NCBI GenBank assembly: GCA_017307375.1
Contig: JAFKFH010000005.1
Location: 372,001-436,000, forward strand
DNA: 64,000 nt
Source: Alphaproteobacteria bacterium
GTDB taxonomy: Bacteria > Pseudomonadota > Alphaproteobacteria > Ferrovibrionales > Ferrovibrionaceae
Direction of reading: 5' to 3'
Notes under the pieces: model-generated
Seen by the model: the letters and a program-made list of their open reading frames with translations, nothing else
Told to the model about the DNA's origin: nothing
Databases searched by the model: none
Position numbers and translations under genes: made by a program
In this document: positions 18,943 through 27,413 of the stretch, in pieces
How the letters are laid out: each line of letters begins with the position of its first letter
Position numbering within the stretch: position 1 is the first letter of the stretch

Positions 18943-18970
18943 GTTGCGGCCGGGTCGCCCCGGCCGCAAC
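18943..18970. terminator. Bidirectional hairpin terminator between dcd and nrdB
   Basis: A perfect 12-bp inverted repeat (GTTGCGGCCGGG / CCCGGCCGCAAC) with a TCGC loop lies in the 53-bp gap between the convergent dcd and nrdB stops. The flanks are moderately T-rich in both directions (AAATTTAT on the nrdB side). It should end both transcripts. Confidence 0.8.
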
Positions 18971-18991
18971 TCCTGTCGCTTTAGTGCCGGA

Positions 18992-19954
18992 TCAGTCGAA
19001 GGCTTCGTCCCAGGTGCCCTTGGTCGAGGCTTTCGAATACTCGGTCGCGCGGTTCTCGAAGAAGTTCGTGTGCTCGACACCGTTCAGCATCACGTCGAGC
19101 CAGGGCAGCGGGTTCTTTTCGAGGCGGTAGATCGGCTGCAGGCCGAGCTGCATCAGCCGGCGATCGGCGGTGAAGCGGATGTAATCCTTCACTTCCTGTG
19201 CCGCCAGCCCCTCGATCGCGCCGAACTCGAAGGCCAGGTCGATGAAGGCATCCTCGTGATCGACGATGGTCGAGCAGGCGACATAGAGCTCGCGCTGCAG
19301 GTCCTCGTTGAAGATCTCGGGGTTCTCGTCGACGAAGGTGCGGAACAGCCGGATGATCGAGTTGGTGTGCAGCGTCTCGTCGCGCACCGACCACGAGATG
19401 ATCTGGCCCATGCCCTTCATCTTGTTGAAGCGCGGGAAGTTGAGAAGGATCGCAAACGACGCGAACAGCTGCAGGCCTTCGGTGAAGGCGCCGAAGGTCG
19501 CGAGCGTCTTGGCGATGTCGGCCTTGGAATCGACGTTGAACGACTGCATGTAGTCGTACTTGTCCTTCATCTCCTTGTAGCGGAGGAAGGCCGAGTACTC
19601 GGTCTCGGGCATGCCGACGGTATCGAGCAGATGCGAATAGGCGGCGATGTGAATCGTCTCCATGTTGGAGAACGCCGACAGCATCATCAGCACCTCGGTG
19701 GGCTTGAACACCCGCGAGTAGTGCTTCATGTAGCAGTTGTTCACCTCGACGTCGGCCTGGGTGAAGAAGCGGAAGATATGGGTCAGCAGGTGCTTCTCGG
19801 CCGGCGTCAGGTTCTTGTTCCAGTCCTTGACGTCGTCGGCCAGCGGCACCTCCTCCGGCAGCCAGTGGATGCGCTGCTGCGTCAGCCAGGCGTCATAGGC
19901 CCAGGGGTAGTTGAAGGGCTTGTAGACGTTGTTTCCGGCTTCCAGCAGCGACAT
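18992..19954 (-). CDS. nrdB: Class I ribonucleotide reductase, beta (radical) subunit
   Basis: Carries the dimetal site and tyrosyl radical that start reduction of ribonucleotides by NrdA. 320 residues from ATG 19954, with AGAGGGA eight bases upstream; the open frame extends 26 codons further but lacks conservation. Metal and radical motif ETIHIAAYSHLLD matches the E-x2-H-x3-Y of NrdB with the radical Tyr present; further ligands are in FGAFTEGLQL and SVRDETLHTNS. The nrdA gene lies 195 bp upstream on the same strand but a terminator and a NrdR-like box lie between, so nrdB seems to have its own promoter. Confidence 0.96.
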   Translation of the reverse strand: MSLLEAGNNVYKPFNYPWAYDAWLTQQRIHWLPEEVPLADDVKDWNKNLTPAEKHLLTHIFRFFTQADVEVNNCYMKHYSRVFKPTEVLMMLSAFSNMETIHIAAYSHLLDTVGMPETEYSAFLRYKEMKDKYDYMQSFNVDSKADIAKTLATFGAFTEGLQLFASFAILLNFPRFNKMKGMGQIISWSVRDETLHTNSIIRLFRTFVDENPEIFNEDLQRELYVACSTIVDHEDAFIDLAFEFGAIEGLAAQEVKDYIRFTADRRLMQLGLQPIYRLEKNPLPWLDVMLNGVEHTNFFENRATEYSKASTKGTWDEAFD

Positions 19955-20029
19955 GGCGACGATCCCTCTTCTTCCCCCTGTTAGTACCGCGACATATAGC
20001 GTCGCAGCAACCGGACAAGCGGCATTATC

Positions 20030-20043
20030 CACTAGATTTTGTG
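20030..20043. promoter_or_regulatory. NrdR-like box upstream of nrdB
   Basis: On the nrdB strand the site reads CACAAAATCTAGTG, agreeing at 12 of 14 positions with the NrdR consensus as I recall it (CACWATATATWGTG). A -10-like GATAAT begins directly after it (20024-20029), so a bound repressor would cover the promoter. A weaker, partly symmetric site with a TATAT core lies at 19990-20004; the spacing is about 40 bp rather than the usual 31-32. NrdR is the ATP/dATP-sensing repressor of RNR genes. Confidence 0.5.
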
Positions 20044-20100
20044 CTTGACGGAGTCACGGGGACGACCTGCCCGCCACCGCCATTCAAGCACACAGAAAGA

Positions 20101-20121
20101 GGGCGGCGCAATGCGCCGCCC
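20101..20121 (-). terminator. Rho-independent terminator after nrdA
   Basis: A perfect 10-bp hairpin stem, GGGCGGCGCA / TGCGCCGCCC around one base, lies 28 bp past the nrdA stop. On the minus strand it is followed by TCTTTCTGTG, a short U-rich tail. It would end or attenuate nrdA transcription before nrdB. Confidence 0.75.
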
Positions 20122-20149
20122 GAGGCGTGAGCCAAGTGCCGGAACTGCG

Positions 20150-22027
20150 TTACTGGCAGGCCAGGCACTCTTCGTAATTGGTGTTCGACGGCTCGGGCGT
20201 CGAGACCGCCATGGCGGCCAGCGGCCGCTCGTCGATATTGATGCGCCCGGCCAGCGGAATGCGGGCGATGTCGGCCGCCTTGGCCGAGGCCTCGGACACC
20301 TTCTCGGCCCGCTGGATCGACAGCGAACGGCAGTAATAGAGGCTCTTCACGCCCTTCTTCCAGGCCTGGAAATGCAGCTGGTGCAGGTCGCGCTTGTGGA
20401 TGTCGGGCTGCAGGAAGATGTTGAGGCTCTGCGCCTGGCAGATATAGGGCGTGCGGTCGGCGGCGAGGTCGATCAGCCAGCGCTGGTCGATCTCGATCGC
20501 GGTGCGGAACACCGCCTTCTCGTCGTCGTCGAGACAATCGAGATGCTGGACCGAACCGCCGTTGACGGTGATCGACGACCAGGTCGCCTCGTCGTTGCAG
20601 CCCTTCTCCTCCAGCAGCCGCTGGAGATACTTGTTGCGCACCGAGAAGCTGCCCGACAGCGTCTTGTGGTTGTAGGCATTGGCCGCATTGGGCTCGATGC
20701 CCGGGCTGGCGCCGCCGCAGATGATCGAGATCGACGCGGTCGGCGCGATCGCGATCTTGTTGGAGAAGCGTTCCATGATGCCGTATTCGGCGGCATCGAG
20801 GCAGGGTCCGCGCTCCTCCGCCAGGCGGCGCGAGGCGGCGTCGGCCTGGGTCTTGATATGCTTGAACATCTGCTTGTTCCAGACCTTCGACATCACCGAT
20901 TCCAGCGGGATGCCGTTGGCCTGAAGGAAGGAATGGAAACCCATCACGCCGAGGCCGACCGAGCGTTCGCGGGCCGCCGAATAGCGCGCCTTGGCCATCG
21001 AATCCGGGGCGTGGTCGATGAAGTCCTGCAGCACGTTGTCGAGGAAGCGCAGGCAATCCTCGATGAACAGCGGATGGTCCTTCCAGGCGTGATAGTATTC
21101 GAGGTTGAGCGACGACAGGCAGCAGACGGCCGTCCGCTGCTGGCCATGCTGGTCGATGCCGGTCGGCAGGGTGATTTCCGAGCACAGGTTCGAGGTCTTG
21201 ACCCGCAGCCCGGCCAGCTTCTGCTGCTCGGGCAGCGCGCGGTTGACGTGGTCGATATAGACCACGTAGGGCTCGCCGGTCTCGATCCGGGCGGTCAGGA
21301 TGCGGATCCACAGCGCGCGGGCCGAGACGGTCTTCTGCACCGAACCGTCGAGCGGGCTGACCAAGGGCCAGATCTCATCGGCCTCGACGGCGCGCATGAA
21401 GGCGTCGGACAGCAGCACGCCGTGATGCAGGTTCAGGGCCTTGCGGTTGGGATCGCCGCCGGTGGGACGGCGGATCTCGACGAATTCCTCGATCTCGGGA
21501 TGATCGACCGGCAGGTAGACGGCAGCCGAGCCGCGGCGCAGCGACCCCTGGCTGATCGCCAGCGTCAGCGAGTCCATCACCCGGATGAAGGGGACGACGC
21601 CCGAGGTCTTGCCGTTGGCTCCGACGCGCTCGCCGATCGAGCGCAGATTGCCCCAGTAGCTGCCGATGCCGCCGCCCTTGGAGGCGAGCCAGACGTTTTC
21701 GTTCCACAAGCCGACGATGCCGTCGAGGCTGTCGGTCGCCTCGTTCAGGAAGCAGGAGATCGGCAGGCCGCGGCGCGTGCCGCCGTTCGACAGCACCGGG
21801 GTCGCCGGCATGAACCACAGCTTGGAGATGTAGCTGTACAGCCGCTGCGCGTGGGCGGTGTCATCGGCGTAGAACGAGGCGACACGGGCGAAGAGGTCCT
21901 GGTAGGACTCGCCTGGCAGCAGGTAGCGGTCGTCCAGCGTGGCCTTGCCGAAATCGGTGAGCAACCTGTCGCGGCTGCGGTCGACATCGACGCGGATGCC
22001 ACGTTCGATCTGGACGGTATTGAGCAC
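20150..22027 (-). CDS. nrdA: Class I ribonucleotide reductase, alpha (catalytic) subunit
   Basis: Reduces ribonucleotides to deoxyribonucleotides using the NrdB radical. 625 residues. Active-site triad N280, C282, E284 in SNLCSEI; redox Cys92 in ISCFLNEATDS; C-terminal ECLACQ is the swinging dithiol that takes electrons from thioredoxin or glutaredoxin. The protein starts almost directly at the catalytic core, so the ATP-cone activity domain is missing and dATP feedback inhibition of the usual kind is unlikely; transcriptional control may matter more. The start codon is GTG with GAGG upstream. A structured leader of about 145 nt precedes it. Confidence 0.96.
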   Translation of the reverse strand: MLNTVQIERGIRVDVDRSRDRLLTDFGKATLDDRYLLPGESYQDLFARVASFYADDTAHAQRLYSYISKLWFMPATPVLSNGGTRRGLPISCFLNEATDSLDGIVGLWNENVWLASKGGGIGSYWGNLRSIGERVGANGKTSGVVPFIRVMDSLTLAISQGSLRRGSAAVYLPVDHPEIEEFVEIRRPTGGDPNRKALNLHHGVLLSDAFMRAVEADEIWPLVSPLDGSVQKTVSARALWIRILTARIETGEPYVVYIDHVNRALPEQQKLAGLRVKTSNLCSEITLPTGIDQHGQQRTAVCCLSSLNLEYYHAWKDHPLFIEDCLRFLDNVLQDFIDHAPDSMAKARYSAARERSVGLGVMGFHSFLQANGIPLESVMSKVWNKQMFKHIKTQADAASRRLAEERGPCLDAAEYGIMERFSNKIAIAPTASISIICGGASPGIEPNAANAYNHKTLSGSFSVRNKYLQRLLEEKGCNDEATWSSITVNGGSVQHLDCLDDDEKAVFRTAIEIDQRWLIDLAADRTPYICQAQSLNIFLQPDIHKRDLHQLHFQAWKKGVKSLYYCRSLSIQRAEKVSEASAKAADIARIPLAGRINIDERPLAAMAVSTPEPSNTNYEECLACQ

Positions 22028-22083
22028 GGATCGCTTCCCTCTGCCCGGATTTCATTAACTGTAATATAGTCTCCGGAGTCAGA

Positions 22084-22157
22084 ATCACCCACCGTCAGAA
22101 GCTCCTCCAACGATCGGAATCGTTGATTGAGCGAGCTTCTGCCCGCTGGCAGGTGAT
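22084..22157 (-). ncRNA. Structured 5' leader of nrdA, candidate cis-regulatory RNA
   Basis: Between the predicted promoter and the nrdA start the transcript can form nested helices, all exact inverted repeats: P1 AUCACC/GGUGAU (22152-22157 with 22084-22089), P2 CUGCC-AGCG-GGCAG (22139-22152), P3 CAGAAGCUC/GAGCUUCUG (22133-22141 with 22096-22104) and an apical CAACGAU-UCCG-AUCGUUG (22108-22125). P2 and P3 share three bases, and the P1 strand AUCACC can also pair with GGUG just upstream, so alternative folds exist. No cobalamin-riboswitch B12 box was recognised. I do not recognise a known RNA family. Confidence 0.5.
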
Positions 22158-22177
22158 GTAAGCCGGAAACACCAAGG

Positions 22178-22205
22178 ATAGTAGCCCATGCCACGAAACC
22201 GTCAA
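22178..22205 (-). promoter_or_regulatory. Predicted sigma-70-type promoter of nrdA
   Basis: On the minus strand TTGACG (22205-22200) and TACTAT (22183-22178) are 16 bp apart, close to the -35/-10 consensus. A 14-bp inverted repeat TCAATATGTATTGA (22202-22215) overlaps the -35 element and could be an operator. Predicted start near 22171. The rest of the gap up to the next gene (22216-22344) holds no recognisable gene or motif beyond the purine-rich AGCGGGGG before the ATG at 22345. Confidence 0.5.
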
Positions 22206-22344
22206 TATGTATTGATCGCTTGACATCGGGCCGGCTGATGTGCGGGCACGGCGAATCCCGGCATAGCAACGAAATCTCAAGGGTTTGCCCTGCATTCTTG
22301 CGTGCTGAATCGAAGAGTCTGCGGGCCTGGCAGCGGGGGCGGCG

Positions 22345-25300
22345 ATGTTGGTCAATCATCCAAGATTAGAGAGCGGCGTGACGCCCGAAGGCGGCGAGGC
22401 CGCGCCCAAACTGCCGGCCCTGCCCGCCCCGGCGCCGCAGCGGCGCTGGCTGTTGCTGACCGGATCGGCGCTGAGCCTCGGCTGGCTCGGATTGATGGGT
22501 TACTACGTTCAGCAGTCGGTCGGGTTCGCGAATCTCGCAAACCTGCTGCCCCACGAACTCGGCGGCTTCCTGGCCGGCGTCGCCGCCCCGCCGGCCTTCC
22601 TGTGGCTGTTCCTCGGCTATGTGCTGCGCGGCGCGGAGTCGCGCCGCTACGCCGCGGCGCTGCAGCAGGTCCTGGCCGACGTCCACTACCCGACGCCGGA
22701 TGCCGAGCGGCGGGTTTCGCAACTGACCGGCTCCTTGCGCCGCCATGTCCGCGAGGTCGAGGAGGCCGGCGAGACCGCGGTCAGCCGCGTCGCCGCGCTC
22801 AACGAGACGCTGCTCGAACGCTCGCAGGCGATGATCAATGCCTGCCGCGAGATGACCAAGGAAGTCGACGTCGTCGCCGGCATGTTCAAGGAGAAGTCGG
22901 CCGAGGTGTCGCGCATCGCCGCGGCGGTCGCCTTCCAGAACGAGCGGGTCGAGCAGATCGGCAAGGCCCAGGCCGACGCGCTGCAGGATGTGGCGCGCAG
23001 TTCGGCCGCCGCAGCCCAGGAAATCCAGACCTCGCTCGAACAGAAGCTGCAGGCGCTCGACCGGGCGGTCACCCGGGCCTCGACCCAGGCGGCCGGGATC
23101 GCCGACCAGTTCGGCACCGCCGCGCGCGAACTGGTGGCGGCCGCCGAATCGTCGACCAGCCGCACGCTGACCGCGGGCAGCGAGCTGAAGCAGACCACCC
23201 AGGAACTCTCGACCATCGCCGAACGCGCGGTGACCGAGGCGGAGGCCGCCGGCCAGGTCTTCCGCAAGCGCTCGAACGAGCTGGACGAAGCCGCGCTGTC
23301 GGCCGTCGGCCGGCTGCGCGACGCCGGCGAGGCGATGCGGGCCGAGTCCCACTCGCTGGACGACAAGTCGGCCGCGGTGGTCGAGCGGCTGCGCGGCGCG
23401 GCCGAATCGCTCGGCGAGCGCACCAAGGCGATGGAGACCGCCGGCGAGACGCTGGGCCTGCGCATCGATGCCTTGTCGGGCCTGGCCGAGCGGGGCCGCG
23501 CCAATCTGACCCAGGCCGGCGATGCCGCGCGCGCCCATGCCGACCAGTTGGCCGGCGCCGCCCACCAGGCCGCCGAGCGCCTGGCCAAGACCGGCGAGGC
23601 GATGCGGACCGAGCTTGCCGCGCTGAGCAGCGCCGCCGATCGCGCGGTCGCCCAGTCCGAGGAGGTCGGCACGGCGTTCAAGGCCCATGCCGCCGGGCTC
23701 GACGAGGTGTCGGAGAAGGTGTTGGGCCGCGCCGACCTGGTCGGCCAGGTGCTGCAGGGCCGCAGCCGCGAGATCGGCCGCCTGGTCTCGGAAATCACCG
23801 TGATGACCGGGGCTATCGGCGACAGCCTGGGCACGGCGGTATCGACGCTCGACCAGGCCTCGTCGAAGGCCGCCGCCAAGGTCGCCGAGACCGGCGTGGC
23901 GCTGCGCCGCGAGGCCGAGGCGCTCGATGCGGCGGCAACCGGGGCCGCCCAGCGCCTGTCGGAAGCCGGCGACGGCCTGCGCCAGCAGATCGACGACCTC
24001 GACGCCGCCACCGGCCGCACCGGCTCGCGCCTGCGCGGCGCCGGCGAATCGCTCGGCCAGGAGGCGCAGAACATGCGCCAGACGGCGGAACGGCTGGTCG
24101 CCAGCCTGCAGGAAGTCGGCGATGTCGCCCGCCAGCAGGTACAGCTCGTCGCCGCCAACGGCACGACGGCGACCCGCGACCTGACGACGTTGCTGGAACA
24201 GAAGCTGCAGACCCTCGACCAGGCGGTGGCGCGCGCCACCGTGCTGGCCACCAATGTCGGCGACCAGTTCGGCGCCGCGGCACGCGAACTGGTCGCCGCC
24301 GCCGAGCAGAGCGTGCAGCGCACGCACGCCGCGGGCACCGGCCTGCAGAAACAGACCGAGACCTTCGCCCAGCTGGCCGAACGCGCGGTGCAGCAGTCGG
24401 AGATCGCCGGCCAGGCCTTCCGCAAGCGCGGCCACGAACTCGACGAGGCGGCGCTGGCCGCCGCCGGGCGGCTGCGCGATGCCGGCGAGGCGATGCGCAG
24501 CGAGGCCGCCTCGCTCGACGTGATGGGCGGCCATGTCTCGCAGCGCCTGGTCGACGCCGCCGAGGATCTGCGCGCCCGGACCGAGAACCTGCGCGACGCC
24601 GGCGGCAGCGTCAGCGCCCAGTCGACCCAGCTGGCCGAACTCGCCAAGGACGCCGAGGCACGGCTGCGCCATGCCGCCCAGGCGCTGGTGGAGGATTCCG
24701 ACCACCTCGCCACCGCCGCCGACACCATCGACCGGCGGCTGTCGACGACCGGCGAGGCGGTGCGGCGCGAACTGCAGGCGATGAACGCATCGGCCGACCG
24801 GGCGGTGCTGCAGTCCGAGCAGGTCGGCGCCGCCTTCCGCACCCATGCCGCGGCGCTGGCCGAGGCGTCGGACAAGGTCGTGGCCAAGTCCGACCGGGTC
24901 AACGAAATGCTGAACGGCCGGGCCCGCGAGCTCGGCCGGCTGGCCTCGGAGATCGTCGTGCTGGCCAACGCGGTCAACGACACGCTCGGCACCGCCGCGA
25001 CCGCGATCGAGCAGGCTTCGGCGCGCACCGCCACCCGGGTCGGCGAGACCGGCCTGGCGCTGCGCCGCGAGGCCGATGCGCTCGATACCGCCGTCGCCCA
25101 GACCGCCCAGCGCCTGGGCGAGGCCACCAATGGCCTGCGCGGCCAGATCGACGGCCTGGACCAGGCCGCCGGCCGCACCGCCGGGCGGGTCCGCGCCGCC
25201 GGCGAAAGCGCCGGCCAGGACGCGCTGGCCCTGCAGCAGACGTCCGAACGCATCGTCGCCCGGCTGCAGGCGATCGGCGAAGTCTCGCGCCAGCAGCTGC

Positions 25301-26685
25301 AGGACCTCGCCGCCTCGGCCGAACGGGCGACGCTGCAGGCCAAGCAGGCCGGCGAGGCCGCCCGCTCGCAGAGCCAGGACCTGACCGTCGTGACCGAACG
25401 GCTGTCGGCCAACATGTACCAGCTGGGCGATCTCGCCCGGCAGCAGACCGACACGCTCGAGACCATCGGCGGCAAGGCGAAGGCCGAGATCACCAACCTG
25501 GCCGAGCTGGTCACCGCGGCGAAGGCCGAGATCGACGCGCTGGCCCAGGCCGCCGCCGACCGCACCGGCGCGCTGGACGAGGCGGCGCGGACCGCGCTCG
25601 GCCATACCGACACGCTGTCGGCGACGATGGAGGAACAGTCGGCGGCGCTGGGCCGGCTTGCGGCCGACCTGGCCCAGCAGGCCGCCTCGATCGGGGAATC
25701 GCTGAAGCGTCGCACCGCCGACCTCGCCGCCGCCTCGGATGCCGCGATCAAGCGGACCGAGGGCATCGCCAGTTCGTTCGACAACACCACCCAGGCGATC
25801 GGCCGGGCGTCGGACTATGCGGCGCAGAAGCTGACCGAAGCGACGGCCGCCTTCGATTCGCGCGCCCGCGACCTGACGCTTGCCGCCGGCACCGCCCAGG
25901 GCGAGATCAACGATGTCGGCGAAAGCCTGCAGCGCCGCGCCCGCGAGATCGAGCAGGCGGCGCAGGCCGCGGTGCAGCGCACCGAGGAAGTCGGCGAACT
26001 GGTCCGCCGCACCTCCGAGGAAGTCGAGAACCGCACCGACCGGCTGGCCCAGCGGCTGGGCAGCCTGGGCGAGCGCATGGCCCAGTCCGGCGCGGACTTC
26101 GCCGGGGCGGCCGACCGCGCCGCGGCCAAGGCCAACGAGGCGAGCGACAGCCTCAACCGCCGCTCGATCGAACTGCGCGACGCCGCCGAACTGGCCCAGC
26201 GCCAGTCGGAAGGCGCCGCCCAGACCTTCCGCATCCAGGCCGAGACGCTCGCCACCGCCGCGATCAACGCCGGCCAGCAGGCCGAGGAACTGCGCAAGGC
26301 GGCGCAGGCCCTGCGCTCGGGCCAGTTCTTCAAGACCGCGTCGTTCATCACCGAGAACCTGAACTCGCTGGCCATCGACATCAGTCGTTTGTTGGACCGC
26401 ACGCTGTCCGACGAGTTGTGGAAGCGCTACTACAAGGGCGAGCGCGGCCTGTTCACCCGCCGCATCATCGAGCAGCGCGACATCGACGCCATCCGCCAGA
26501 AATACCAGGCCGAGGACGAATTCCGCCGCTATGTCGACCGCTATGTCGGCGACTTCGAGCGGCTGCTGGCCGAGGCCAAGGGCAACGAGCACGAGGAACT
26601 GCTCTCCTCGGCCTTCGTCACCGCCGACGTGGGCAAGGTCTACCTCTTGCTGCGCGAAGCGCTGGGGCGGACGCCGGCGGTCTAA
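22345..26685 (+). CDS. Giant membrane-anchored coiled-coil protein, TipN-like architecture
   Basis: 1446 residues. A short basic N-terminus (RRW at 33-35) is followed by two membrane helices (about 36-55 and 72-92), then ~1200 residues of Ala/Glu/Gln/Arg-rich coiled coil, then a compact C-terminal domain (~1325-1446: FITENLNSLAIDISRLLDR, ELWKRYYKGERGLFTRR). Residues ~226-611 and ~612-985 are a tandem duplication. I infer a cytoplasmic scaffold anchored in the inner membrane, resembling the layout of alphaproteobacterial polarity proteins such as TipN; no enzymatic motif is seen. The coiled-coil composition leaves long open frames on the other strand, which are shadows. Its stop overlaps that of the convergent SDR gene. 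Confidence 0.8.
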   Translation: MLVNHPRLESGVTPEGGEAAPKLPALPAPAPQRRWLLLTGSALSLGWLGLMGYYVQQSVGFANLANLLPHELGGFLAGVAAPPAFLWLFLGYVLRGAESRRYAAALQQVLADVHYPTPDAERRVSQLTGSLRRHVREVEEAGETAVSRVAALNETLLERSQAMINACREMTKEVDVVAGMFKEKSAEVSRIAAAVAFQNERVEQIGKAQADALQDVARSSAAAAQEIQTSLEQKLQALDRAVTRASTQAAGIADQFGTAARELVAAAESSTSRTLTAGSELKQTTQELSTIAERAVTEAEAAGQVFRKRSNELDEAALSAVGRLRDAGEAMRAESHSLDDKSAAVVERLRGAAESLGERTKAMETAGETLGLRIDALSGLAERGRANLTQAGDAARAHADQLAGAAHQAAERLAKTGEAMRTELAALSSAADRAVAQSEEVGTAFKAHAAGLDEVSEKVLGRADLVGQVLQGRSREIGRLVSEITVMTGAIGDSLGTAVSTLDQASSKAAAKVAETGVALRREAEALDAAATGAAQRLSEAGDGLRQQIDDLDAATGRTGSRLRGAGESLGQEAQNMRQTAERLVASLQEVGDVARQQVQLVAANGTTATRDLTTLLEQKLQTLDQAVARATVLATNVGDQFGAAARELVAAAEQSVQRTHAAGTGLQKQTETFAQLAERAVQQSEIAGQAFRKRGHELDEAALAAAGRLRDAGEAMRSEAASLDVMGGHVSQRLVDAAEDLRARTENLRDAGGSVSAQSTQLAELAKDAEARLRHAAQALVEDSDHLATAADTIDRRLSTTGEAVRRELQAMNASADRAVLQSEQVGAAFRTHAAALAEASDKVVAKSDRVNEMLNGRARELGRLASEIVVLANAVNDTLGTAATAIEQASARTATRVGETGLALRREADALDTAVAQTAQRLGEATNGLRGQIDGLDQAAGRTAGRVRAAGESAGQDALALQQTSERIVARLQAIGEVSRQQLQDLAASAERATLQAKQAGEAARSQSQDLTVVTERLSANMYQLGDLARQQTDTLETIGGKAKAEITNLAELVTAAKAEIDALAQAAADRTGALDEAARTALGHTDTLSATMEEQSAALGRLAADLAQQAASIGESLKRRTADLAAASDAAIKRTEGIASSFDNTTQAIGRASDYAAQKLTEATAAFDSRARDLTLAAGTAQGEINDVGESLQRRAREIEQAAQAAVQRTEEVGELVRRTSEEVENRTDRLAQRLGSLGERMAQSGADFAGAADRAAAKANEASDSLNRRSIELRDAAELAQRQSEGAAQTFRIQAETLATAAINAGQQAEELRKAAQALRSGQFFKTASFITENLNSLAIDISRLLDRTLSDELWKRYYKGERGLFTRRIIEQRDIDAIRQKYQAEDEFRRYVDRYVGDFERLLAEAKGNEHEELLSSAFVTADVGKVYLLLREALGRTPAV
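23020..25310 (+). repeat. Tandem 1158-bp intragenic duplication in the coiled-coil gene
   Basis: Two diverged copies of a ~386-codon unit lie in tandem (about 23020-24177 and 24178-25310). Marker motifs recur at a constant offset of 386 residues: LEQKLQALDRAV / LEQKLQTLDQAV, DQFGTAARELVAAAE / DQFGAAARELVAAAE, and NELDEAALSAVGRLRDAGEA / HELDEAALAAAGRLRDAGEA. The copies carry many substitutions, so the duplication is old or under selection. Confidence 0.85.
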
Positions 26686-27413
26686 CGCGCGGTCATCCCG
26701 CCGTCGACCGCGAGCTGCGTGCCGGTGACGAAGCTCGCCTCGTCGGAGGCGAGGAAGACGATGCCGGCGGCGATCTCATCCGGCGTCGCCATCCGGCCGA
26801 CCGGCTGGATGCGTTCGAGATGCCGGCGGAACCGGTCGGGATCGCCGGCGCGTGCCACCGCCTGGTCGATCATCGCGGTCTGGACATAGGCGGGGTGCAC
26901 CGAATTGACCCGGATCGGCCAGCCGTTCTGCGCCGCTTCCAGCGCCAGCGACTTGGTCAGCAGGGTGACGCCGCCCTTGGCCGCGCTGTAGGCCGAGGTC
27001 TCGGGCTGGCCGACCAGCCCGAGGATCGACGAGACATTGACGATCGCGCCGCCGCCGGGCTGGTCCTTCATCACCCGGAAGGCCGCGCGGCAGCCGAGGA
27101 ACACGCTGTCGAGATTGACCGCCTGCACCCGCCGCCATTCGGCCAGCGTCATCTCGGTGACCAGCCGGGAAAAGCCGATGCCGGCATTGTTGACGAGGAT
27201 GTCGAGCCGGCCATGGGCCGCGAGGATGCCGGCAATGCCGGCATCCCACTGCGCCTCGTCGGTCACGTCGAGGACGATGCCGCCGGGCGGCGCGGCCAGG
27301 TCGGCGCCGATCGCCACGGCACCCTCGGCCGCCATCATCGCGGCGACCGCGGCACCGATGCCGCTGGCCGCCCCGGTGACGAGCGCGACCTTGGCCTGGA
27401 GGCGACCGCTCAC
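26682..27413 (-). CDS. Short-chain dehydrogenase/reductase
   Basis: 243-residue classical NAD(P)-dependent SDR. Cofactor motif [12 protein letters not shown] (TGxxxGIG), NNAG at the active-site strand, catalytic Ser in VNVSSILG, Tyr-Lys in YSAAKGG. Ends with the typical [10 protein letters not shown]. It is the last gene of the rhodanese/racemase operon: its ATG overlaps the racemase stop. With an acyl-CoA racemase next door it may be a 3-hydroxyacyl-CoA-type dehydrogenase, but specificity cannot be read. Its TAG stop shares CTAA with the TAA of the convergent coiled-coil gene. Confidence 0.92.
   Translation of the reverse strand: MSGRLQAKVALVTGAASGIGAAVAAMMAAEGAVAIGADLAAPPGGIVLDVTDEAQWDAGIAGILAAHGRLDILVNNAGIGFSRLVTEMTLAEWRRVQAVNLDSVFLGCRAAFRVMKDQPGGGAIVNVSSILGLVGQPETSAYSAAKGGVTLLTKSLALEAAQNGWPIRVNSVHPAYVQTAMIDQAVARAGDPDRFRRHLERIQPVGRMATPDEIAAGIVFLASDEASFVTGTQLAVDGGMTAR

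Noticed and set aside
22028-22171. Cobalamin riboswitch in the nrdA leader
   Set aside because: No GCCACUG or full B12 box; CCGGAGAC alone is too short, and the downstream enzyme is the oxygen-dependent class I type.
22366-26592. Open frames of over 1000 codons antisense to the coiled-coil gene
   Set aside because: They are composition shadows of Ala/Glu/Arg-rich codons; their translations are low-complexity Gly/Gln/Leu/Arg or Ser/Ala and carry no motif, while the sense frame has clear membrane, coiled-coil and C-terminal domains.
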